From: Manihot esculenta
Lineage: Eukaryota > Streptophyta > Magnoliopsida > Malpighiales > Euphorbiaceae
Length of the DNA: 64,000 nt
Direction of reading: 5' to 3'
Assembly: GCF_001659605.2 (NCBI RefSeq)
Contig: NC_035165.2
Location: 10,474,445 to 10,538,444, forward strand
In this document: one piece after another, positions 11,715-24,153 of the stretch
Layout: every line of letters begins with the position of its first letter
Numbering within the stretch: position 1 is the first letter of the stretch
Notes under the pieces: model-generated
The model's database searches: none
Told to the model about the DNA's origin: nothing
The model's input: the letters and a program-made list of their open reading frames with translations, nothing else
Position numbers and translations under genes: made by a program

Positions 11715-12110
11715 AATTCGGTGATCATTCCATCGATTCAATTTAAAATTGAATCAAATCGAATTTTAGTATTTATAAAAATCGAATCGAATTGATTTTA
11801 TTAAAAATTATATCGAATCGAATCGGTTTGATTCAATTTGATCAATTTAAATTTTTAATAAATTTTTTTATTTTTTACATTTTATTTTTAATATTTTAAA
11901 ATTTAATTAAAATATTTTAATTTTAATATAATCTAATCTCTCTATATTATTAAAAATAATATATTATTATTACTAATCGGTTTGATTCGATTTTTTTCTA
12001 ATCAAAATCGAATTAAATCGAAATAATCAAAATTTTTAAAATTAAAAATCAAATCAAATCGAACTGAATTTTGAAATTAATTCGGTTAGATTAATTTTTT
12101 CAGTTTAAAC
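11715..12110 (+). repeat. Palindromic AT-rich dispersed repeat, copy 1
   Basis: Arms are built from ATCGAATCGAATT / AATCGGTTTGATTCGATTT-like units around an AT-rich core containing AATATAATCTAATCTC. An inverted copy of the same layout is at 33265-33705. It resembles a fold-back or MITE-like element. No target duplication could be fixed by eye. Confidence 0.55.
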
Positions 12111-12489
12111 TGAATACTCCTAGTGCTAATAGAGTTTTTATTTGCTATAATTTAATAAAATTAATTATTTAATTTTTTATTTTAAAAAAACATATTAAAT
12201 AGTTATTATCGTTTTTATACTATTAATTTATTTAGTCCATCTCATCAAAATCGAATTAAATCGAAATAATCAAAATTTTTAAAATTAAAAATTAAATCAA
12301 ATCGAGCTGAATTTTTAAATTAATTCAGTTAGATTAATTTTTTCAGTTTAAACTGAATACTCCTCGTGCTATTAGAGTTTTTATTTGCTATAATTTAATA
12401 AAATTAATTATTTAATTTTTTATTTTAAAAAAACATATTAAATAATTATTATCGTTTTTATACTATTAATCTATTTAGTCCATCTCATT
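12001..12489. repeat. Tandem duplication, unit about 243 bp
   Basis: The segment from ATCAAAATCGAATTAAATCG to TTTAGTCCATCTC occurs twice (12001-12243 and 12244-12489) with few differences. The first copy begins inside the palindromic repeat, so the duplication captured its 3' arm. Confidence 0.85.
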
Positions 12490-14778
12490 AATCATAAAAA
12501 TTAAATAATAAAATAATCATTTATTTAATATAATATAATATATTATTATTGAATAATAAAATAAAATAATATAATATAAATGAAGGATATATTTAACGAT
12601 ATAATATAAGATTTTATTATTATTAAATGGAGAGTATTTTTATATATATTAAACTTGAACTGTAGAAAGTGAAGCTATTTTATAGATTTCAAGAATAAAT
12701 GTAATTAGATAGCTTGTGAGAAAAAAAGGTTCTTAATTATTTGAATTTTCACAATTAATATTTTTATGGTAAAATTTATTAATGAAAAAGCTTTTAATTT
12801 TTAATTCATAATTGTAAAATTAATTTTATTTAAAAAAATAAAAAAATATCTTCTAATTTCACTTATTCTCACTCCATTATTTATAATTCAATTTGTATTA
12901 AAATAATATTTATGATATCATTCCGTCTCATAATTATTTAGACGAGTCAAGACATAATAATTAAAATATAATTATTAATTGAAAAATAAAAATATAAAAT
13001 TAATCTTTAATTATACAAAATACATATGATTAAGCATAAAAATAATACTATAGGTATATATATCATTTAATATAAATTTTAGTTACTTCTTAATTATATG
13101 ATATTTAAATAAAGAGTATTTATATAATAAAATACTATGCAAATTATAAAATATAACAATACATTTATAGCTAAAAATAATAAAGTAATTTAATATATTC
13201 ACAACTAAAGTATTAGAGATAGTAAAATAGTTAAAATTATAAGAATTAACCAATTGGTTAATGGCTTCTTTAATAAAAATATTAAAGATTTTAATTTTAT
13301 AAAAATATTTTAATTGATTAATTTAAAATAAAAATAAATTTATGAATTTCTTAAATGTTTAGAATCCGATAATAATTCCTCCATTTGTTATCAATCAATA
13401 TTTTATCCATAATAATTCATTATACCAAAGATTTTTGTTAATAAATAATCTTCAATACAGTATATGAATCTTTAGCAGGTTTATTAATTTTATTCGTACG
13501 GTAAATGACATTACTGTTATTAAAATATTTTTATACTTCCATGAGTTTGATTTTCGGATCTTTAATCAACTGAGATGTGTGCGTGTGAATTTATCTCAAT
13601 TTATATACCGCTAAAAAGTTTTATTAAAATTATTATATACAATAAATATAATTATTATTTTGCCTCTTTTATATATTTTAATTAATTAAAATATTTTTAC
13701 AGTTTTAAAATTATATTAAAATATTTTTATATTTTTATTTCATCAATTAAAAATATATATGTTAATTTTTAATTTTTCTATTAATTTATTAGTTAAAATT
13801 GAAAATAATTTTAATATTATGCTTTTTATACTTTGTTTTGACTAACTAAAATGTTCCTTATTTTTAAAATTACACTAAAATATTATTATATTTTTAATTT
13901 ATTAACTAAAAAATACATTTTATTAATTTTTATCTAATTTTTTAAAAAAAAAATTTATATCTAAATTCACATTCTATTATATAATTCACCCGCTACTCAT
14001 TAATTTCGTCAATCAGCCACATTTCAATCAAATTACGATTATACACACCGTTAATACTCTATTATTAATTATAAATCTCTATAGAAAAGAATGCAAGTGA
14101 ATATAGAGAGGTGGGTGATGAATTTTATTTGATGAGTAGAATAATTAAAAAAAAAATTTAATAAATGCAATTAAGCCTCTAAATTTTTGTTCATGAGTCA
14201 TTTAAGTTTAATTTTATTTTTTTTTATCAATTCAGCTCGTATACTTTTATTCAAGAGACAAATAATTCTTACATAATACTTTTTAATAATAAATTTTTTT
14301 TTAATTTGAACTTATTATTTTAATTAACATAAAAATGTTTAAAAAATACATAGAAATAGTAAATAATTTTAAAAATTATAAAAATAATATTCTATTAATA
14401 AAAATAATATTTTAATATCAAAAATAGTATTTTATTATTAAAAAAATAATAATAAATTGGACTTGTATAGCATTTGAATAAAGTATAAGGATTTAATTGA
14501 ATTTACATCTAAAAATTTTCATTTGTGAATAATCTAAAGGTAAAATGGATAAAAACTAATAAGTATCCTTCTTGGTTAATACAATAAAAATATAAAAATA
14601 TTTTAATATAATTCTAAAATTACATGAATATTTTAATTATATAGAATAAATTTAATGATAAAAATAGATAAAAATTAACAAATATTTTTTTAGTTGATGG
14701 AAGAAAAATATAAAAATATTTTGATATAATTTTAAAATTACATGTATTTTAATTAATTAAAATAAACTATAGAGACAA

Positions 14779-15481
14779 GACAATAATTATTTTTAATGTT
14801 TACGAGTTATAGTTTATATTTACGTGTCCTAACTCTATAAAAAAATCTATATTAATAAATAATATGATAAATCGACATTAAGTAGTTTGAATAGAGAGTG
14901 GAAGTCTCTCTAGTTTTCTTCTCATTCCGCAAGTTCTTGCGGAGTTAGTTTGTAATTTTTTTAAAAATCAGCCGCTTCTATCTCTTATGAACAGGATGAG
15001 TAGGTCTCTGGCTCCTCATCTCTAAGCGAGCCTCGTAAAAAAATAATTTTTAGCTTTTATTTTTAGATAGCGTTTATATGGAAAAAGATTTTATTTATAC
15101 ACTAGTTTTATTTCAATTTGGGAGGTAGACAATAATTATTTTTAATATTTACGAGTTATAGTTCATATTTACGTGTCCTAACTCTGATATAAAAAAAATC
15201 TATATTAACAAATAATATGATAAATCGACATTAAGTAGTTTGAATAGAGAGTGAAAGTCTCTCTAGTTTTCTTTTCATTCCTTGTTTTTTGAGGAGTTAG
15301 TCTGCAATTTTTTTAAAAATCAGCCGCTTCTATCTCTTATGAGCAGGACGAGTAGGTCTCTGACTCCTCATCATCTCTAAGCGAGCCTCGTAGAAAAATA
15401 ATTCTTAACTTTTATTTTTAGGTAGCGTTTATATGGAAAGAAATTTTATTTATACACTAATTTTGTTTCAATTTGGGAGGT
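14779..15481. repeat. Tandem duplication, unit about 349-354 bp
   Basis: Two adjacent copies (14779-15127 and 15128-15481) share GACAATAATTATTTTTAAT, CAGCCGCTTCTATCTCTTATG, AGTAGGTCTCTG, CTAAGCGAGCCTCGTA and the end TCAATTTGGGAGGT. Differences are scattered substitutions and small indels, including a ttcttgcgg/tttttgagg change. The unit is less AT-rich than its surroundings and unidentified; no reading frame is shared. Confidence 0.88.
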
Positions 15482-16704
15482 TGCATATTTTCCTTATGTT
15501 TTGAGTTTCGTTGTTTAGATCTATCAAGTGAATAATGTCTTTCAACGCTGAATGAAATTAAATTTTTTTTAGATAATGAATGAAATTAAATTAACTTCTC
15601 TACTTTCCTTTTAAAAAAAAAAAACTTCTTTATTTTCTTTAACCGGACATTATTGCCTTTGGTTATAGAATTTTATGGAAACTTGTCTGTTTGTTAGAAA
15701 AGTCTCACATCCCATTTGGAATAATGTGCATTAAAATTCAATTTTATTTTATTTTTTAAAAAATACATTTTGAATGATTTTTATTTATTAAAAAGATTTT
15801 TTTTCTCATGCTTTTTAAAATTTTTTTATTGAAATAAATTAAACTTAAATAATGAAAATAAAATAAATTTCAAATTTAAGTAACTACAAGTAAAATTTTA
15901 TCCTTAAAAAGAAATGGATAAATAAAATAACATTTTTAATTTTTTATGAAAACAAATGCAAAATAAAAATGTTATTAAAATAATTAATAGGAGGAAAATA
16001 CAAAAGAAAATCCATTATCTCCGTATTGCTTAAGAGGTTTATATACATATATATACATAAGGCCTTGAAAATAACTCAATTAAAAACGAACACATTTAAA
16101 ACAAACAAAACTTAAATTTCACTCTTTAATTGAAAAAAATTTTAGCATATTTAAGATTATCATTTAAACATTTAATCTTTATAAATTTTTACTTACATCT
16201 TAAAATAATTAGTAAATGACATTAAGACAATCTTGAGGAGAAAGTAAAGTAGGATTTTTCAATATATATATATATTTTCTATGATTTTTAATCCTTCGTT
16301 GTCAACTCCCATTAACATTCCATTAACTTCCTGTAATCAACTTCCGTGAAGTATTTAAAGCAAAAACATTTTAAAATTTCAAAAACACGTGGATTCATTC
16401 CTTTCAAAATGATTATATTTTCTTAATTAAAAAAGGTAAAACTCTATTAACTTTAAGGACTTCAGTTAAATAAAATTTAATTCAATTGAATTCTTTCATT
16501 TTTAGACTTCAAACATAGGTAATAGTAAAAGGCTATCCCTCAGCTAATTCATACAATTTGCTTACCTACTTTCATTGATTTGCAAAACTTGGTGCAGAGA
16601 GCTATTGAATTTTTCCCATTTTCATTCACAAACTCGTAAATATAGCTTTGTAATGTCCAATTTGATCAAACTATCCAGACACTTAAAGAATAGGCTGATG
16701 TCTA

Positions 16705-19560
16705 CTAAACTAAGAAATCTGCATCAGATACTTCAAGTACTTTATGGACACCTATTGGGTTTACACCTGGCTTAAATGCATTTCCTTCTATGTACCTGCC
16801 CACAGCAATTAAATCATTATCAAATCACAGCACTGAGAAATTTCAGAATGGTTGAGTTCACAGGCCTTGAGCGAAAGAAACTCACATTTCCTTCAAGTAT
16901 GGATGTTTGTAGAAGGCGTCAGGAATTCTCCCTGAAAATTGATTGTGATCCAAGTATCTGAAATACAATCAAGGCTAGCTTAATAACATACAAAAAGAAA
17001 CAAAATTCTGTGCAGTAAAACATAAAGATATTCAACAGTGAGCAAACATAAACTGAGATGTGTATTCTCATATTTTCCAAACTTAAAGGGCGCAAGGAGG
17101 AGTGAACAATCAATCAACTCTTTAGCAAGGAAAGTAGCTTTTGTGTTGCTGAAAACAGCATAGACATTTTTATAACCACGTACAAGCAAGACCAGATACA
17201 TATGCTAATAAAAGGAAAACAAAGGGTCTAGAAATTGTAGACTAGATATTATCTATAATTTTAAAAGACAGCATGATAAGGTCATATAAACAAGCAACAA
17301 TTCATTTGAATATCAAGAGCAAGATGATCTCTAGAGTCTCCTCAGAACCCAGGTCAGGCACTCATCAACATTTTATGATGTGGACTTGTGCAAAATATCC
17401 TAATATCTGCCGGTAACCCATTATCGAGTATCCAAACTCATGGGAAGAGGCTTATCATAAATACTCCTGGGTGTATCTAAACTCAGAACCCAGGGCAGGC
17501 ACTCATCAAGTTTTGATGATGTGAGTTGTGCAAAATATCCTAGCAGACATTAACCCACTATCGAGTATCCAAACTCATGGAAAAAGAGGCTTACCATAAA
17601 TACTTTGGAAAAAAATTATGGAAACAAGAGATTTTGTTTTATGAGATTCTGCCTTTTTTTCCTTCCCAAAATTTATTTGCCAGTCAAAGAAACAGTCAAT
17701 CTAGTAAGTTGATGCACAGTAATATAAAATTGCTCCAGGACGAAACCCAAACCTACACCCACAAACCAACCAACCAACCAAAGAAAAGGGAAGAAGGGAG
17801 AAGCAATAAAAGAAACTTACAAGTGAGTCAATCTAGGAATGTGAGCGAGTGCAGCAGGTATTATTCCAGACATCTTATTATATGATAGATGCCTGTAACC
17901 AATAAAGCAATCAATTACACGACCCTCATTGTAAAAAGTAATGGAAATCTATCTAGAAGTCAATTCTTTAGTGCAACCTTCACACATTATGTTATTTTTT
18001 AAAAAATAAAGCAAAGAAAAGCACTACCATCCAATGAAGACAAAAACTAAATAAGAAAACGTGGGAAACAATAATAATGAAGATGAAAATGAACAGAACT
18101 TACAATATTTCTAAATTGCTCAAGTTTGCAAGTTGTGCAGGGACTCCTCCGGTGAGGTAATTATTATTTAGGTAACTACATATCATGGTCAGAGTGGAGT
18201 TGCTAGAATTAGTATCTTGTTCATTCAGCAGATGATATCACTAAAATAATTGTAAATTTGGCGGATCAAATGAACTTACAGGTTGCGAAGTGCAGGAAAG
18301 CAACCCTCAAAACGTATTAATTCTCTTATGGTACCCACCAAATGGTTGCTGCCAACATCCCTACACAATAGTTTGATAATGAGACACCCTAAAATTATAA
18401 TGCTAACCATTACTACACATAATTCAAAGTTAGAATATAGAATGTTACAAGTGCCGAAGATGTTGCAAAGTCCCTAGCTCTGCAGGAATTCGTCCAGAGA
18501 AGCGATTCTCATGTAGATAAAGATACCGGAGCTCGGGAAGATTAGCTAGCTCCTTTGGTATTTCACCTTTGAAATTATTAAAGCTCAGGTATCTACAAAA
18601 CTTTGCCTCTTCAACTTTAGCCAGACAAAAATTTTATGAAAACAGAAGCAGTACTAATATCAAATCATAGCCAGAGAAAATCAAATTTACTCACAGATGG
18701 GTTAGACTCTTGAGTTCCCCAATTTCAGGAGGGATAACATCTTGTAGTTTATTCCACCTCAAATTACTAACAAACGGGAAAAACAGAAAGAGAAAAGAAT
18801 GGAGTCGACTATAAAACTTGGCAACACCTAAATCAAATTATTAAAAAGCTGAAAAATTATGCACAAAAAAATCCTAGTACAAAAGGAAGCAAAAGGGGTA
18901 TACAGTATCTTAAGACGCTTCAAGCGCCCAATTTGAGGAGGAATAGGCCCTGTAAGTTTGTTATTATGCAGATCCCTGTTAGATAGAAAAATTCACATAA
19001 TATTAATTGAAGAAAAAAAAAAGAGACAATAATTTAAAGGAGGACGAAAAAGAAAAAAGAAGAAACTCATACAGCCTAGTGAGATCCAACAGATTGGTAA
19101 CAGCAGTAGGAAACGGCCCAACAATTGACACAGCATAAACTTCCCTGAAACAGTAAACATCAATTTCAGTCTCCCATTGTCCTAGAAAAGAAACAACTGA
19201 AAAAATTTTGAAGTGTGTAACTTACAATTCAGTGACAACTCTATAATCTCCTTGAATGGAGCAAGTGACACCGGACCAAGGGGGCAGATCACCATCACCG
19301 CAAGGATCGTCACCGACCCAAGCGTAGACCACTCTCCATCCAAGCGATGCCTTAACCTCATTCAAAGCCTTGACTGAGGAAAAAGAAAGCAGAAATCAAT
19401 TGAATTGATAGAGGAATCTCTACATTGATGGCAATAGCAAGACGAAAGGGAGAGAGAGATCTGGAGAACTACCGTCGCGTTTGAGGGTTTTGGAGAAGGC
19501 GAGGTTCAGTAGCAGAGAGAGAATTAGAATGAGGAAGAACGAATTCCATAGACGCGCCAT
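16705..19560 (-). CDS. Secreted leucine-rich-repeat protein, 11 exons, 327 aa
   Basis: Exons on the minus strand: 19473-19560, 19226-19373, 19073-19144, 18904-18975, 18695-18766, 18449-18592, 18280-18360, 18104-18175, 17821-17892, 16886-16957, 16705-16795. They total 984 nt, a complete frame, and all introns are GT-AG. The product has a signal peptide (MARLWNSFFLILILSLLLN), an N-terminal cap with DDPCGDGDLPPWSGVTC, then about ten LRRs of the plant LxxLxxLxLxxNxLxGxIP type, ending DADFLV. There is no transmembrane segment or kinase domain. Most LRR exons are exactly 72 nt (one 24-residue repeat each, codon split inside Leu); one is 144 (two repeats) and one 81. It resembles a conserved plant LRR family of unknown function; an apoplastic or secretory-pathway role is inferred from the signal peptide. 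No damage seen. It would be missed by single-frame scanning because of its short exons. Confidence 0.93.
17341..17606. repeat. Imperfect tandem duplication inside an LRR-gene intron
   Basis: The block starting CTCAGAACCCAGG and ending GAGGCTTAYCATAAATAC occurs at about 17341-17472 and 17482-17606 (offset 141 bp) in the intron between exons 9 and 10. The copies differ by small indels. No transposon ends were recognised. Confidence 0.8.
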
Positions 19561-20235
19561 CTGTTGGAAGCTCGGATCCAAGTGAACTTGTATTTAGTAT
19601 TTCTTTATTACTTTTTCATTTTCATCAAACGCGCATATGGAAGCCTGCCTACTTCCATTCGTCGGTGGATTTTTTTATTTTTTATTTTTTCGCCTTCTGT
19701 CTGACTATCGCGATAAGGAGCAAAACGACGCGTTTTGGATGGTTAGCAAGAGGCAAGAACCATCTCCCAACTGATGTTAAAAATATGTTTAACCACCTAG
19801 TTAATTTATTAAATGCACGTATGTATACATGGATATATTCTGTATATATTTATTTTCTCTCTCTAACAAATATAGAGAGATTTTTACTAGTTTCATTCAC
19901 TAGTATTTGTTCTCGATAGTGATTGAACTACGATAACAAGCGACGTTATTTTTATTGTTTGCTATTAGATCAAAGAGTTGGACTAGCAAATTGGATCTTT
20001 AAGGTTTTGGGAGATATTGAATTATTTTTCTGTTGAGCTCTAAAGGCCTTTAGTTAAGTTGTAGTTTAATTATGTTGATTGTATTAGCCTTAAATTTTCT
20101 GTATATTTTTGTGGCCTTTATAGATTTTACACTATGTTTAGTTAGAGATGAATAAAGGGTAAGTAAGAAAATGAGAGGTATGAAAACTTTTATATCTACT
20201 TCACATGCTCTTCTTTGCAGGTTCCAACTAATCAC
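19561..20235. other. Intergenic sequence upstream of the LRR gene
   Basis: It should contain the LRR-gene promoter (read right to left) and 5' UTR. No TATA box can be assigned with confidence. From about 20040 on it probably passes into the LTR end of the plus-strand Tat-like relic. Confidence 0.5.
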
Positions 20236-21590
20236 AGTGCAGCTTTATTCTGACAACGTCATCAATTTAATCTCTACAATAACATTTGGTTTCGTCGTCG
20301 GGAGATCCTTTGAATCTACCATTAATTTGGATTATGACCGGTCTCCCACTCTTTTTCTCATAAAATAATATATCTCTCCTTTCATTTTCAGAACGGCTGG
20401 AAATTCACGAGTTACTACTAATATCGCCTCTCACGAGGGTGTCATTATTTCTTCCACTCCATATAATGGGCAAAATACACTCCCAATAGTCAATGAAACA
20501 GACCTCAATAATTTAAATAATGAGCAGATATTCCAGTACATCTAAAAATTGCAGTTTACTTTTGGACAATACAAGACCGGAGAGGAGGCATCACACATAG
20601 CTCTCGCAAGAGGGGAGGAAGCCTTTATAAATAGCCCAAGGGCTCAGACGGAAGCAGATAAGAGACGGGCCTAAAGGAAAGGTCGAGTCTGAAAATAAGC
20701 CAGACGAAACTCCGAAAAGCATTGATTGGAAGTTAGTACGGACCGTGCAAATATACCAAAAGAAACAGGAGGAAGACTTCGGCTTAGATTGCCTCTTTTG
20801 GAAGAGATATGATAGGACACAGATTCCAGAAGCCACCTGAAAATCTTCAGGACAACCATGCAGCTTTTAAATATTAACGAATTTGTGTTACGCCGAGTGT
20901 TCTCATCGATACTCTCAGGTTTGATTTAGAAATAGTACCAACATCTGAGTCCAAGTTTGATCCAAAACTTTACGCAGTTTGGTATGTTATTTAAATCTAG
21001 ATTTATCATGTATATACCTCCTAAAAAACTTTCATCTGATTTGCGGAGATCCAGCAAGAGGGCAAGTCTTTAAGAAATTTTATCTCACGATTCAATACTG
21101 ATGCCATACAGGTGGAAGAGCTAAATCACGAGATAGCATGTGAAGTATTGAAGAAAGGAACGCGAAATGTTAAATTCTTGGATTCCTTGATCAAAAACCT
21201 GGCCACAACGCATCAACAGTTAATAGACAAAGCTCAAAAGTGTATCAAGTTGAATAACAAAGTTCAAGCATTAAAAGAAGATGAGAGGGCGAATCAAAAG
21301 CAAAATCAAAAGCCCGAGAGGAAAGGACGTGGAGGAGATCACAGAGTCATCTCATCTCATGAAGAAGGTATGATCAAAGTAAGTATAAGAATCATACTCC
21401 ATTAAGTGACTCACGGGATCGTATTTTAATGTGGATCAGAAAAAATGATAAAGAAATCAGGTGGTCACCCAAGCTCAATCCCGATAAAGCAGAAAAACGA
21501 GACAAAACCAAGTACTGTCGTTTCCATGAAGATCACGACCATACAACAAAAGCTGTTGACTTACCGAATCCTCCATCCTTTTCAAGTTAA
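20236..21590 (+). pseudogene. Tat-like Ty3/Gypsy leader and gag relic
   Basis: The plus strand shows a decayed primer-site region (about 20285-20305) and a leader matching the minus-strand leader near 10700-10800. Gag fragments in shifting frames follow. The best is the Gag core around 21070-21300 (LRNFISRFNTDAIQVEELNH, FLDSLIKNLATTHQQLIDKA). Next is a segment read as KYCRFHEDHDHTT, matching the conserved YCRFHxDHGH motif typical of Tat gag. The start codon is gone and many stops are present. It ends abruptly at about 21590, before any protease. Confidence 0.65.
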
Positions 21591-21944
21591 CCATCTTTTT
21601 AGGGTTAGCTCTATTAAGACTTGTTTGTTTGGGCTTTGAGCCTTTTGTTAAGAATAGTTTGGGCTTGGTCTTGGTTAGGTTTCTTTTATGGGTCTGCACC
21701 TTGTATATTTTAATCCTTTTATCTTTGAACTTAATGTAATGGGTTTTAGCACTTTTCTAATGGAACTTTCTTATATTTGAAAAAGTAATTTGTTTTCATA
21801 ACCGATGGATAAGTTATAAATAATATGGAGAGTGGAGAGATATAATGATAAGACGAGAACATTAAGGTTGCAAATAATAATCTCATCTTGAGATAATGAC
21901 ATCAAAGATCGGACACCAATAATCAAACAAACTCCCTTACCTTA
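21591..21944. other. Unassigned sequence between two retrotransposon relics
   Basis: T-rich on the plus strand, with no frame of note and no recognised terminal motif. It separates the Tat gag relic from the Athila-like LTR. Confidence 0.5.
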
Positions 21945-22250
21945 TGATAGGTATCGAAATCACAAAAAATAACCTATTAAATAACAACAAATATGAATTT
22001 CATATAATGATAATAGGATCGAATTCACAAGAAATTGACACTAAGACTTTCCAAAAAATGACTAGGAAAACAAATGAAAATAAAATAAGGGGGAATTTTG
22101 ATGATGGATTAAAATAAAGATTAAAGCAATTTGAAGAAGGCGATAATTAAAAGAAGAATAAATCAATGAAAGCAAGCTCTAACTAAAGTGTAGGATTCGT
22201 TTTAGTTTGAGAATTGATCATCGATACAAAAATAATTTTATTCGTTTCAG
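21945..22250 (-). repeat. Athila-like 3' LTR, truncated (~306 bp)
   Basis: Aligns with the 5' LTR across AACCTATTAAATA, GATAATAGGATCGAATTCAC and TTGACACTAWGACTTTCC up to about 22240, where homology ends and integrase coding begins. The 5' copy is about 1.27 kb without its insert, so about 75% of this LTR and most of the integrase were lost in one deletion. Confidence 0.8.
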
Positions 22251-22527
22251 CTGCTTAGATTTCCAGGTTGTTGGCACCTGGTACATGACTTGCAAAACAA
22301 ATGAGCATCACGAAAGATGTTAGGCCAAAATAAACCACACTCCAAGATTTTCTGGACTGTCTTGCATGGACCAAAGTGTCCCCCACAACCATGTGAATGG
22401 CAGAAGGTTAAGACTGAAGCTATTTCTTGATCTGGGATGCATCTCCTGATTACTTGTTCAGAATAGTGCTTCCATAGGTAATGCTCATCCTAGACGTAGT
22501 ACTTTGCATTGCTCTTAACTTTTTCAT
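22251..22527 (-). pseudogene. Integrase N-terminal zinc-binding fragment (Athila-like)
   Basis: The minus strand encodes a recognisable HHCC-type segment (GHFGPCKTVQKILECG, then CKSCTRCQQPGN). Integrase binds the LTR ends and joins them to target DNA; here the catalytic core and C-terminus are absent. The fragment is out of frame with the upstream RNase H and ends at the deletion junction at about 22250. Confidence 0.75.
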
Positions 22528-24153
22528 TCACGTGTTTGAATCAAGGGGCATATCACTAGTAACCAGGTAATTAACTATGTCAGCATACCATGGTGAGATA
22601 GATTGTATAGCAAACAATTGTTCATCGAAGAAGGCTTCATTCATTGGACATGGCTCCGGATCTGTAGGAAGATAGCTTTGGTGATCAACCACAAGGTTTC
22701 CTTTCCCCTTTTTGTCTTGGATCTCTAGATCAAACTCTTGTAAGACTAATATCCAGCGGATGAGTCTCGAATTGGCCTCCTTTTTCTTGATCAAATACCG
22801 CGATATTGCATGATCTAAATAAATTATTACTTTTGTGTCAAGAAGGTATGAATGAAACTTCTCCAGTGCAAACACCACATCTAGGAGTTCTTTTTCTGTT
22901 GTTGAATAATTGGATTGTGAAACATCTAAGGTACGGGAAGCATAATGGATAACATGAGGAATATTACCAACCCACTCTCCCAACACTGCCCCCACAGCAT
23001 AGTTGTTGGCATCACACATTATCTCAAAGGGCAAATTCCAATTAGGTGCTTGGATGATGGGAGCTGTCACTAGCATTTTCTTGATCAAATCAAAGGTTAT
23101 TTTACAATCTTCATCATAATTAAACATTACTTTCTGTTGGAGTAATATGCATAACCATTGTGTAATCTTGGAGAAATCCTTGATGAATCTTCGATAGAAT
23201 CCTTTGTGGCCAAGAAAAGAGCGAATCTCCCTTATGTTTGTGGAATAGGGCAAATTCTTTATTATATCAACTTTGGCTTTGTCCACTTCAATTCCTTTGG
23301 CAGATATAACGTGGCCCAAAATCAAACCTCGGTTAACCATGAAGTGACACTTTTCATAGTTTAAAACCAGATTGGATTCCAAGCACCTTTCAAGGATCTT
23401 TTTCAAATTAGCAAGGCATTCATCAAAAGAATTGTCGTACATAGTAAAGTCGTCCATAAAGACTTCAATGATTTTCTCCACATAGTCAGAAAATATGCTC
23501 ATCATGTAGTGTTGAAATGTGGCTGGTGCATTACATAGGCCGAATGGCATTCTTCTAAATGCATGAGTACCAAAAGGGCAAGTGAATATTGTCTTTCCTT
23601 GGTCTTTTGGAGCCACTGGAATTTGGTAGAATCCTGAATACCCATCTAGACAGGAGTAATGTGATTTGCCCATAAGTCTTTTAAGCATCTGGTCAATGAA
23701 AGGCAAAGGAAAGTGGTCTTTCCTCGTGGCTACATTAAGCTTTCTGTAGTCCATACATAATCTCCGTCCATTTTGCACACAAGTGGGTACAAGTTCTCCT
23801 TTAGAATTTTGAACAATAATGATTCTAGTCTTCTTTGGAACTACATGGACATGACTTACCCACTAGTTGTCAGAGATTGGGTGGATGACTCCAGCATCTA
23901 GAAGCTTGACTATTTCTTTCTTGACAACCTCCATCATATGAGGGTTTAACCTCTTTTGAGCATCATTGACAAGTTTGCGGTCCTCTTCCATAAGAATTTT
24001 GTGCATACATGTTGATGGGGAGATGCCTTTTATGTCTTTTATGGTCCAACCTATAGCTTTCTTGTATTTTCTCAACACTTGTATGAGGCATTCTTCTTCA
24101 TGGTGACTTAGCTGGTTTGACACTATAACAGGTAGTGTCTTTTCTGTCCTCAA
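22528..24153 (-). pseudogene. Reverse transcriptase and RNase H of the Athila-like element
   Basis: RT copies the element RNA into DNA and RNase H removes the RNA strand. A long open frame (22528-23778) carries [30 protein letters not shown], the active-site box VFMDDF, and [13 protein letters not shown]. RNase H then shows [32 protein letters not shown] and YLDHA. The N-terminal part (23863-24153; LLDAGVIHPISDN) is separated by an in-frame TAG just before a Trp that normally follows. The stop, the frame breaks and the missing integrase make the element non-functional. FMDDF in place of the commoner Y-x-D-D is typical of Athila. Confidence 0.9.

Larger units (their letters stand above)
10871..16704. 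other. AT-rich intergenic region, no gene seen
   Basis: Very AT-rich, with no coding signal on either strand. It holds one palindromic dispersed repeat (11715-12110), two tandem duplications (12001-12489 and 14779-15481) and many A/T runs. It ends at the 3' end of the LRR gene (stop at 16705), whose 3' UTR and polyadenylation site presumably lie in the last few hundred bases. Confidence 0.7.
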
